This document shows positions 32,745 through 42,080 of a stretch of DNA of 62,881 nucleotides, piece after piece. The notes under the pieces were generated by a model. That model was not told the origin of the DNA and made no database searches. It saw only the letters and a list, made by a program, of their open reading frames with translations. This stretch comes from Rutstroemia sp. NJR-2017a BVV2 (lineage: Eukaryota > Ascomycota > Leotiomycetes > Helotiales > Rutstroemiaceae): the NCBI GenBank assembly GCA_002946415.1, contig NJPS01000078.1, forward strand, positions 1-62,881, in the 5' to 3' direction. Made by a program: the position numbers and the translations under genes. Within the stretch, counting starts at the first letter, position 1; each line of letters begins with the position of its first letter.

Positions 32745-33850
32745 GATACCCACAAGAAGGAAAATCACATCGAGGGGGTACGTTTGATATATATAGGGAG
32801 GGGGGATGCATTTGGGTTTATCTCAGTTCTGAAGTTTTCCCGGTATACTTCTTGCACGCCTTCTGCATAAGATTAAAGTCACAAGTCAAGTTGGAAAGGA
32901 GATAGTCAAGTGGCAAAGAAGATGGAATTCAAGAAGGCTAATATGGGAATATTGATATTGTAGGTAAATTATGAAAATTGTAATTTGTGAAGAGATGTTC
33001 TCTAGAGAGCTGTAAAGAGATGAGTTGGAGAAATTTTTTAGAGAAATGTGGCAAACAGTGTGAAAGCTGCAAGTGATGAAGAGATATGTTGAAGAGAGAC
33101 TCGGAGGTGTAATAGTACCCAGATTTTTAGGCACCTTCCTCTGATCTAGGAGTACCTCGTTCCGATTCAGGAAACATTGCTAATTTCTGTCTCCCATTTG
33201 AGAGGAGCTCCCTTAAGACACGGCATTTTTCTGCCGGGGTTTCGGCTCCGACTGAGCGTAAGTAGGCATAAATCGCTTCCTTGTTTCCTCCAGCTTCAAC
33301 TCTCTCTTCCGGCACAACTTTCTCTTCCGGAACAACTCGTGAGAGAAGCTCCTCCAAGACGGAATCATCCATCTCATTCAAGTTGAGATCGTAACGACTG
33401 GTTTCCCAAGGGATTGTTGAGTGCCTAAAAAGATATTTCTCCATCAGGACGTGGACTTCGGCAGGTACTGTAGGTTGTGGAGAATCGCTCCATGAGATAT
33501 ATCCCCAATTACCACCATCAGGGTTACATTTTTGAAAGCCTTGAGGCCATTTCTCGTCCTTCAGGATCACCTCAAGCAAATACACAGTCAGTGCTTTGAG
33601 CAGGTAGGGTTGCTTTGATCGCAAGTTACCGAAACAGACACATAATGAGGCTCATGATTGCAGTTGAATAAGGTACTTAGAATATCCGAATAGTTTGATT
33701 TTCTTTTTGGTAGTTTGGTAGTATGAAGGTAGAATGAGTTCCGAGTCCAGTGCTTTTGTAGATTATGTTGTAGGGAATAGACAGAGAGGAAGATACCCCC
33801 GATTATTTAGAGAGCAAAATAACTTTGTTTTGTCCTTGATTTTATCTTTG
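32745..33850. repeat. Tandem segmental duplication, unit 1
   Basis: It aligns with the next unit in its 5' part (CACAAGAAGGAAAA..ACATCGAG; GATTAAAGTCACAAGTCAAG), through a homologous small gene, to TAACTTTGTTTTGTCCTTG. Corresponding landmarks are about 1.23-1.32 kb apart, so the copies have drifted with indels. Confidence 0.75.
33127..33651 (-). CDS. Hypothetical small protein, paralogue 1 (5' end unresolved)
   Basis: The open frame (to 33651) has no ATG at its start; an upstream exon is likely. It reads CVCFGNLRSK, ALTVYLLEVILKDEKWPQGF, EVHVLMEKYLFRHS and LNLNEMDDSVLEELLSR, followed by a charged tail. The neighbour at 34452-34889 has the same skeleton: ICFCDLRK, ALDMYMTKVVLQDPEWPRG, EVQRLMGKYHFELF, LNPADMDESFFELI. 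I do not recognise the family. A conserved upstream word (AAGAAAATCAAACTATTCG near 33680-33700) is shared with the paralogue and may be an exon. This copy has a C-terminal extension of about 60 residues and could be a drifting pseudogene. Confidence 0.5.
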   Translation of the reverse strand, partial: ASLCVCFGNLRSKQPYLLKALTVYLLEVILKDEKWPQGFQKCNPDGGNWGYISWSDSPQPTVPAEVHVLMEKYLFRHSTIPWETSRYDLNLNEMDDSVLEELLSRVVPEEKVVPEERVEAGGNKEAIYAYLRSVGAETPAEKCRVLRELLSNGRQKLAMFPESERGTPRSEEGA

Positions 33851-33969
33851 AATAACTTTGTTCTGTCCTACTTTTATCTTTGAACAGAGTGAATTCAGAA
33901 TTCATTTTGTTCAAAAGATAAACAACCAAGCGCCTCTGAATGTATACACGAATACGCATCGAAACATAC

Positions 33970-35104
33970 CACAGAAACTCACAAGAAGACAAGAAGGAAA
34001 AACATATCGAGAGGGTAATATTTATAAAATGGAGGGGGAATGGAGATTGATTAGTTTATTTCTGAACTTTTCTGATAGTTTCTATACGCTTCTGCAAAAG
34101 ATCAAAGTCACAAGTCAAGTTGCGATGGAGACGGAATTCGAGGGGGCATATGGGAAAATTGATATAAGGTATATTGTGAAAGTTGTAATTTGCAAAGAGA
34201 TGTACTGGAGAGTCAAGTACGTTGGATAGAGCTGCAAAGAAATCTGCCAGAAAGAGCACTAAGAGATGATCGGAGACTTTGCCAGAGCGATTTAAACGGC
34301 CGTATCACCAGGAGTGTATCGTTTCGCTGTTACTTTCTCAAAGGCATTCTGAGCAGTATATTCTGGTGTGTAGCTGTAGAAGAATATGTATATCTAGGTG
34401 TACGCGGAAACATAATAGAATCCAGATATCTAGTAGATACTTCATCTTCCACTACAAAGTCTTCTCTTTAATGAGTTCAAAGAAGGACTCATCCATATCA
34501 GCCGGGTTTAAGTGATACCAAACCTGGCCATCAGGAGACTTGAAAAGTTCAAAATGATATTTCCCCATCAAACGCTGTACTTCTGCTTGTACTTCTTCTG
34601 ATATTGACGGTGGGGCTCCCACCCAGCGTTCATCTAGAACAAATACTGGACGTTCGTTTCCCCCATCTTCCCCACCATTAAGGGAGACAACAAAATCTTG
34701 GTTCATTACCAGGTATCCGCGATCAATCTCAAAAAACTCCCACTTTTTCAATCCTCGAGGCCATTCTGGATCTTGTAGAACCACCTTAGTCATATACATA
34801 TCCAGTGCGTTGTCCAGGCCTGGTCGTTGTGATTCCAACTTGAACTTGCGCAAGTCACAGAAACAAATCTCGATTACCGACACCAACATGATTGGAATTA
34901 AACAAGTCACTTACTTATCTTTTCGAATAGTTTGATTTTCTTGTTGGTAATATGAGTTGGAAGTGGTGTAGACTGTAGTCTTGAGATGATTGCCAGTGTG
35001 CAGTGAACAGACGGAGATGATTGTGTGGTGAAGAGACAGAGACGAAGATACTTGCAATTATATAAACAGCAAAACAACTTTGTTCTGTGCTTGTTTTTAT
35101 CTTT
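33970..35104. repeat. Tandem segmental duplication, unit 2
   Basis: Second copy of the roughly 1.2-kb unit, in direct orientation. It includes the non-coding 3' flank, the small gene and the promoter region (ending ACAACTTTGTTCTGTGCTTG). Confidence 0.75.
34452..34889 (-). CDS. Hypothetical small protein, paralogue 2
   Basis: ATG at 34889 opens 145 aa (MLVSVIEICFCDLRK) to a stop at 34452. Paralogue of the gene at 33127-33651 (shared blocks given there). No signal peptide or membrane helix beyond the short hydrophobic start. A potential short intron with GTAAGT at about 34916 and a shared upstream exon could change the N-terminus, so the start is provisional. Function unknown. Confidence 0.55.
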   Translation of the reverse strand: MLVSVIEICFCDLRKFKLESQRPGLDNALDMYMTKVVLQDPEWPRGLKKWEFFEIDRGYLVMNQDFVVSLNGGEDGGNERPVFVLDERWVGAPPSISEEVQAEVQRLMGKYHFELFKSPDGQVWYHLNPADMDESFFELIKEKTL

Positions 35105-35514
35105 TACACCGGGAAGAGTTTTCTTCTTGCTGGGAAGGTTGATGTTTCGCGTTGTTAAGAAGGAGTGTTCTTCCAAATAAAGAAAAGTAATCTTCATTGC
35201 ATGATACTGGCGTCTGATTTCCTGGCCAGCAGTATTGTTAATTAGAATTTGGTCTAAGTAATACAGTACAGTATAGGAGAGCGGCCTATGATCTTTCTAC
35301 TTCAATCCATTGGTTTAGAAGAATCATACGTAGACCAAACAAGAACAGTCACGAGAAACCTATAAAATCACTGATTCTCCTCAAGCACAACCAAAAGGCG
35401 AGACCGGTCATCCGATGGATATGAATACGCAAGTATGAATTCTAATATGATACGTGGCCTCCTGTTCTTCATTCTTTAGATACTTTGATTCAATTCATCA
35501 ATCTCACTACACAC
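34890..35514. other. Intergenic spacer
   Basis: Promoter side of the small gene and 3' side of the second HET gene. Its right half is not part of the duplication. Nothing further recognised. Confidence 0.45.
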
Positions 35515-38064
35515 TCATCTAATCGTAATAACAAACCTCTCAGTCGGGTGAGTCACCTCCTGCACAACCTCCTTACATACTTTCCTCGCAGTCTCAGCAC
35601 CATACCGATCCAGTGCATCCAAAAAGATGTCCTGATGCGTTTTCAAACTCACAATCCAAAACGATCCCACTCTCTTAAACTCACCCGTCTCAGCATTCGT
35701 ACCCTGTAAAATAAGTCCCCTAATACAAGTACAGAAACTCTCATCTTCTCCATCCCCAACCTCAACTTCAACTCTCCCCGATATATCGGTCTTATAACTA
35801 AACAACGGGAGGAGGGCGACATCTACTTCGTCGTCTATATGAGAACTTAAAGCATAGTTGTACCCATAATATTCCTTCAGCACCCCTCGATCTGTCGATA
35901 GAATCCGCAGTCTGCGATTCGTCCCCGGCGAACTCGTATCTAACGTATGAAACCTCCCCAATAGCAAACCACGACAAACCACCGTAAGCACACCATCAAC
36001 CACCTCTCCAAACTCATCTACCCCTTTCGGCGTAACTCCACTCCGCGAATGATCCACCACCGCATAATAGCACGAATCATGCATCCTCCTAACATCCCAC
36101 CCAACATCCCTCACCTCCCCATCCACCGCCGCCCAACTCCAACTCGGCGCGCGATACGCACCCGGAGTTTGGAAATCCACACATCGCCACGGTAATTGCG
36201 TTTCTAGCCCATTTCTCCACAAACCGGCAAGATACCCACCCGTATGCTGATCCTGCAGCGGTCGCACAATCCCAGATATCGCGACGAGTTTGTCACTCGT
36301 GTGGGTGAGTTGTGCTTTGGTGTAGAGATTTATAATCTCATGCCAATTCGTCGTGGGGAACTTGCACTCGACTAGCTGCGGGGAGGTCTCTGTCGCGGTG
36401 CCGGTTTTGCATTCCCATGCCAGTCCGGTTCGGGTGAAGTGGATGCTGCGGGGAGCTAGTAAGCGTTCTTGTAAGGCCCATGCTCTTTTGGCTAGTGGGG
36501 TGTCGGATATTGATTCGGGCGGATTGGAGATGGTCCAGATTTCTTTGAATCCGCGTTGCGTGATTGTGATTTGGAATTTCGTGACAAAAGTGCTGGGAGT
36601 GAGAAAAAGGCCTTCGGTACCGTTGCGGGCTCCTGCTGCGGAGATGTTGATTACGGCGCCTCTGTAGACGGAGGCCATCTTACTCGACTCTGCGGTCCAA
36701 TCCTCTACCGAATCTTGGATGATGCAAAGTGAGTCGATCCACAAATAGGAGATGCCAAAGTGTTGGACGGTTGTTATAGCATCCTGGAAGGTTTTCGACA
36801 AAGTTCCTGCGCGGATGTTACGCAAGAAAGAATCTAAGTTATCTCTGGTAAGAGTCTGAAACTTATGGTCTCCCCAACAATGGCTCAGTGTGGCATATGG
36901 AGGCTGATGTGTCCATTCAGCCGTAAGGACGAGTTTGACTGATTTTTCACGGATCTCCAGCAACCTGCATGGAAGTGCGTGCAGGAGATTTGTCTGACAT
37001 AACTGGTGATGGTTTAAGCAATCAGTAACCCACCTCTTCGCAAGTTCGAATTTCATCATTGAGCGGTCGATATGGACCATCGATGACATCTCGGGGTCGA
37101 TGGATATATCTAGCATATGTCAGAATAATTCAAGCTTCAGACACTGGGACATGAAACTTGCCTTTATTATCAGTTCCAGTCATTGTTAGATTAGCTACTC
37201 CCATCTCACGGAAACCGTCTCGAGCGATGCAAGGTTGAGTTAGGAATAAAGTCAAATCACGACTGTGAGGCGATTCCGAGGACTCATATGCAGTAGATAT
37301 CATATCGCTGGAGCCTTTATTTCTGATCTCTACACTGAACGAGATATCTTTCCCCAGACATTTCAGTCGGTTTTCCAGTTTGAAAAAGTCCGCGATACTG
37401 AGCGAATACCATGGTCGCCTCGGATATTTATGCTGTTGTTCCCACATGGTACACAACTTGCATCCTCTGACTACCGAAGCGTAAAAGGCAGCTACATGCG
37501 GGAAATACGGTAGCGAGAGAGGACGGTGTCGTTGCTCTTGTCGGTCTTGTGAGGCGGGCTCAATAATAGCGATAGCAGCAGGTATGCCGTCTAGCAGGTT
37601 GCGGCAGTCTGTACAGCATTCCTCGACTAACTGTACAAGAGGTACCAGAGATTTTATTTCTTCGAGACAGTTCTCGACATCCAGGAGATCATCATCGAGG
37701 CTCCACTTACCTACTCCTGAGCTTCTGCCCCAACTTGAGTACCATTTATCAAGAGATATGTGTCCGGGGTTCCCGCAAGCGCAAGAATTAAAGTCTTGAT
37801 TGGTCACTTTGGCTCCATTTGGAATATGCCTTGACTTCCAAAGCACTGGCTTGCCTGAGTGTCCAGGTGAAACCTGCGTCACAAGATTGGTTACCAGATG
37901 TTTAGCAAACAGATTCAGACTTTTTTCTATACCTTGGCTCCCAGCGCCTGATCTTGGTAGTTATCACTCTTTTCGTAAGCAGCCCACCAAGCTTTAAGGC
38001 TTTCGATATCAAGTGAGTGGTAGTTCGGAGTTGGATCGTCCTCTTTCTCTTCCTTATCTGGCAT
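35515..38064 (-). CDS. HET-domain protein, three exons with one GC-AG intron
   Basis: Join complement(35515..37109, 37162..37873, 37933..38064), 812 aa. Exon 1 starts MPDKEEKEDDPTPNY. Intron 1 (59 nt, GTATAG..GCTAAAC..GCAG) joins GAK to VSPGHSG. Intron 2 (52 nt, 37110-37161) starts G|GCAAGT and ends TCTGACATATGCTAG, so it is a GC-AG intron; it joins GTDNK to DISIDPEM. The N-terminal third has CTDCRNLLDGIP and GCKLC cysteine pairs. The HET core begins near residue 350: YATLSHCWG, LSKTFQDAITTVQHFGISYLWIDSLCIIQ, EDWTAESSKMASVYRGAVINISA. It is followed by RAWALQERLLAPRSIHF and AYRAPSWSWAAVDG. The predicted role is cell-death triggering in vegetative incompatibility or a related immune-like response; the partner is unknown. 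Confidence 0.88.
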
Positions 38065-40150
38065 GGTGATACACAACAATCAGTTCTTCGCTAATTGAGC
38101 CTCTTGAAAGCGTTGAATACACCGGGTGTACGCTGTACAGGCAGGCGTAATTCTCGTCGTCGGTTAACACGCAGATCTTGAGGATGCACGCTTCACAAAT
38201 TAAGGCCGTAGGGTATGCAGTCTTTCGACCGATGCATAACCTGCGAGAAGCTGCAGAGCTGATGTGAGCGGGGTTGCTCGGATGGTCATTGCTCCGATAG
38301 GCGGGACGCGCGTATCATCATGCCATTCGTCGATGGATTGGATGAATACTCTCACGCTGTAGAGAGCAAATTATCTTTCACAAAAAGCCAGTATTCTGCA
38401 TCCAAGAAAGGCTGACAGCGTTGATCTGCTCCTTTCGCGACGGCTTTGTAACTAGGCAAATGTTACTAGTCGCATGTTTGACGCAAATGCTCAATCTGAC
38501 GCCGCAAATATTTATATGGATGCGCTACATCAAATAGAATCCCCATTGAAGCCTCCATTGCAACAATGACCGCGATTTATTTAAGGCTTCATAGAGAGAC
38601 TTCTCCACACATGAAGTCGGGGTCTCACGTCATCGGAAGTGTAATGCTCACTAAGCACCTCAACGGCTTGGTCGTGGAGTCCCAACGGCAGGTCTCCCAT
38701 TCACGAGAAACGCGCGATACTAGAGATTTATGGCGAGAAACGGTGCTATACTGGCATCTCAGTGTATGACGAAAAGGACTACAACTTGATCATCGCTTGC
38801 CAGCACTGCTCGACACCGTTGAGTCTAAATGAATCAGGAAGGAAATAAGTAGACTCTGGCGAACCAAGATGAGACACTCAACGTAGACAACCACCCGAAA
38901 ACAACTCTCTCGTTGTCAGAGTAAGAGAGCAAGTCGAAATGCAATAAAATCCCCCAGCCCCAGGCCCCGCGCTGAAGGGAGACCATCTCTGCGCACTTGC
39001 ACGTGAGGAAATCCCATCAAGCCAGATCACGACGGCAGATTTCGCAACTCCAGTGCCGATAATACACTCACTCATATTAGCTGGTCTGCAAGAAAGCAAA
39101 ATATACAAGAAACAATTTGTATGAAACGAGCTGACCACTCCCTCGCGACCACGAGACCTTTTACTTTTACTTCGTAGATGAAGATCCATCTATTCCACAT
39201 AGCCTAGCCCAAGGAGTGTTCTTCCGACAATTGCCGCGATGGTGTATGTAAGAATATATTGCGATTATATTGCTGTATGTAATCTCGGTGAAATTATGAA
39301 GAGCGCCGTCTGGCGGGCGGGGTTCGGAAGGTACGTACTTTACTGAGCGCTCTGGGGTCGATGTCCATTCGAGGTACGAATATTTTGAAGATATAACTCC
39401 CAGCACAGGAAAGTCGCACACATCACCACACTCCACCCTCAACAATATCTACACCTCATAATGATATAATGATAACCACATCCCCTCCCCCGATCCGAAA
39501 ATCACGTCCGACCGCACCCACACATACCCACGGCTGCCGAGCCCCAACCCCGTGCTCGGCACTCAAACCTCAAACACACCCCTGCCGCAACGACAAGACC
39601 GAAACTCCCACGTATGATAATCATCGCGCGTGTCCCTTCAAACCGTGGATCTCCATGTGCAGTTACCGGATTCGGACGTCATACCGGTTATTTTGTTGTT
39701 TCGAGGTTCTAGAACGTCGAGGAGGAGGGCTAGAACTACTTGCTGGTTGATCTGCTTGCAGGGTGCTCGTACAGTAAGACTTGTAGTACAGTACCGACTA
39801 GCTTACTAACTACGTACCTTGTATCTGTCAACGTCTTGCCGTCGCATGGGAATACTGCAATATGCCTAGATGTGATAGATGGCCGTCTTGGAAAGTACTC
39901 CAGCATAACCACCGCACCAATAAAACACCGCCCTTCTCAGCAGACCGGCTGGCTTAATTGTACTACACCACCATCTTTTCTCTACTGTCAGGGCATAAGA
40001 GACATGAAACGGAACGAAACAGCAACCATATCACGCGACGGCTCGGGGCAGACCTAAAACAGGCAAGTCCAGCAAGAGTCTATACCAACATCTACCCTAC
40101 CTTCTTTGTACAGCCCGCCCGTCACCAACGGAGAAATTTAATATAAGAAT
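38065..40150. other. Intergenic, 5' of the HET gene
   Basis: No intact gene found. Short open frames here have no recognisable content. The right border is the beginning of the TTTGTTGCA box array. Confidence 0.45.
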
Positions 40151-41321
40151 TTACGACATGCAACAAAGTCTCAGCATCCTGATTCCCGTGCTCGGGTTCG
40201 CCGAGCTAGAGATTAAATTTATAGTACCTGACATGCGATCGATTGGTTTGCGACGATGATGATGTAAGTGTTGGAAATTCTAGGACTTTGCTTATTCGGA
40301 GTTAGGATGAGTTTATAGTAGTGATGCTGGTCTATATTATACAGTAATCAAAGTCAGGGCTGATATGATATGATATGATACGACATGACAGAGCCTAGGC
40401 ATAACATAAGGCTGAGATGAAACGAAACGAACCGCAGCGTCAGTCACGGACGGGAACATCCATCCGGGCCAAACATCCAGAGTAATATGACAGTGATATG
40501 ATGTGACAAGTTTGCTGCGTACAGTCAGTCCGTCGCATAATTGATAGATACTATACCTACCTACCCAGTATTTACTTCGGAGAATAAATACGACATGCAA
40601 CAAAGTCTTCCCATATGATAAGTTTTAAGCATAAACATCAGCAAGGACGTTCGTCCGTCCATTCTTGTATGTAATCCGTCCGATCATGGTTGATGCCATC
40701 CATCCATCCTGTTTTCAAAAAGTGTGGGGTGACGCGAAGTGGGGCGCGCATCGCATAGCATAGCATAAATCCTTCCGGTCGAAAAAGCCCACCAAAGTGA
40801 ACCCCTCGCGTCTCAGGTTAAGTCACGACATGCAACAAAAAAGTTCAGATGTGGATTTGGTGGCTGGGAGCAGTAGAAGGTACAGTCTGGACTCCGCGCA
40901 GTCGGTGAATTGATGGGTGGGGTGGGGCGGGGATGGGATGAGAGTTTCATCTGATATCCACGTCCAGGACGTTGAAACCAACGTTGGGACGACTCGGAGA
41001 ATTAGACATGCAACAAAAACGTCAAATACCCTGGGAAGAGTGGAGTACTGTCGTCTGAAGAAACTTGGAGGCAGGGACAAGACGGGTAAAGCATTAAGCT
41101 TCAATTGCAGGATCGTCTTTGGCAAGGCAGAGATTGAACCACATCGCCCCACGTGTATCCATCCACGCCAAGCTATATGTTTCCGGTGTATTGTGTATAT
41201 GACTTCATATACCAGGTGGCAGATAAAGTAACTCCGCCATCTAGATCATACGAATATGGATGAGTCTAGCTTCGGAGAATAAATCAGACTTGCAACAAAA
41301 CGTCGAAACCTTGAACTTATT

Positions 41322-41414
41322 TTATGGATAGGCGGACTCGATATCTGGTCCGAGATCTGGTCTTACCTCTGAAAGGGAGATTCGACCGAGCAGGCGGGGG
41401 AGCTCCTCGACCAT
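41322..41414 (-). CDS. Micro-ORF 1 of the box array, 30 aa
   Basis: ATG 23 nt after the box at 41437, context AACAATGG. The peptide begins MVEELPRLLGRISLSE and continues VRPDLGPDIESAYP to TAA. It has exactly the length of the neighbour at 41461-41553. No other support; could be a by-product of tandem duplication. Confidence 0.3.
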   Translation of the reverse strand: MVEELPRLLGRISLSEVRPDLGPDIESAYP

Positions 41415-41460
41415 TGTTTGAAGTATAAATCAGACTTGCAACAAAACCTCGAAACCTGGT

Positions 41461-41553
41461 TTATGTATAGGTGGATTTGACATCTTGTCCAAGGTCTGGT
41501 CTTACCTCAGAGAGGAAGATATGACCGAACAGGAGGGGCAGCTCCTCGACCAT
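41461..41553 (-). CDS. Micro-ORF 2 of the box array, 30 aa
   Basis: ATG 23 nt after the box at 41576, context AACAATGG. The peptide begins MVEELPLLFGHIFLSE and continues VRPDLGQDVKSTYT to TAA. Compared with micro-ORF 1 there are no indels; five codons differ silently and about nine change the residue. Confidence 0.3.
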   Translation of the reverse strand: MVEELPLLFGHIFLSEVRPDLGQDVKSTYT

Positions 41554-41606
41554 TGTTTGAAGTATAAATCAGACCTGCAACAAACCGTCGAGACCTTGAA
41601 CATATT

Positions 41607-41681
41607 TTATGAACAGGTGAGATCTGGCCTCACCGCTAAGATAGAGACCTGACCGAACAAGCGGGGGAGCTCTTCGACCAT
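41607..41681 (-). CDS. Micro-ORF 3 of the box array, 24 aa
   Basis: ATG 24 nt after the box at 41705, context AACAATGG. The peptide begins MVEELPRLFGQVSILA and ends VRPDLTCS. It shares the first two thirds with micro-ORFs 1 and 2, then a deletion brings the stop forward. Confidence 0.3.
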   Translation of the reverse strand: MVEELPRLFGQVSILAVRPDLTCS

Positions 41682-41717
41682 TGTTTGAGGTATAAATCGC
41701 GACTTGCAACAAATTCT

Positions 41718-41807
41718 TTATGACCCTAGTGTCACCATGGGACACATCTTGCTCGCTCCGACATAAATGAAATCGCTGACAGAATGGGAAGTAACTCCTT
41801 CCACCAT
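41718..41807 (-). CDS. Micro-ORF 4 of the box array, 29 aa
   Basis: ATG 24 nt after the box at 41831, context GACGATGG. The peptide begins MVEGVTSHSVSDFIYV and ends in CPMVTLGS. Only the first three residues, the position and the length match the other three, so homology is weak at peptide level although the box and TTTATA-type leader are shared. Confidence 0.25.
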   Translation of the reverse strand: MVEGVTSHSVSDFIYVGASKMCPMVTLGS

Positions 41808-42080
41808 CGTCGCAGATATAAACCACGATTTGCAACAAACGTCTCCAACATAAGAAGTGCTAGCCAAGATTGACGATAGCTTGTAGCAGGTTAAGAAAAG
41901 ATATGCAACAAAACAGAAGGAAAGTGAATACCTACAGCACCTAGATCCAGGACCCCAGGACCAGTTCGTCTCACATAGAAATTGCGATATGCAACAAAGG
42001 TGTTGGAAATGATCTTGCAGTTTCCCCAACGACCATTCCATTCAGCGCAAAGGAAGAATGTCTTTATAAACGTCTTCACT

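Larger units (their letters stand above)
40155..42008 (-). repeat. Array of eleven TTTGTTGCA boxes with embedded micro-ORFs
   Basis: On the plus strand TGCAACAAA begins at 40159, 40596, 40831, 41009, 41291, 41437, 41576, 41705, 41831, 41904 and 42000, always in the same orientation. Most are preceded by GAC or a variant (GACATGCAACAAA, GACTTGCAACAAA) and several are followed by GTC within 0-3 nt. Spacing is 437, 235, 178 and 282 in the left part, then a regular 146, 139, 129, 126, and finally 73 and 96. In the regular block whole units are related, including TATAAATC before the box and TCGACCATTGTTTGA. Read on the minus strand, the array follows the HAM-2 stop codon, with the nearest box about 75 nt downstream. 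Four units carry short ORFs listed below. Confidence 0.85.

Noticed and set aside
40155..42008. CRISPR array
   Set aside because: Eukaryotic genome, no cas genes, a nine-base core instead of a 25-40 bp repeat, and spacers that are themselves related to each other.
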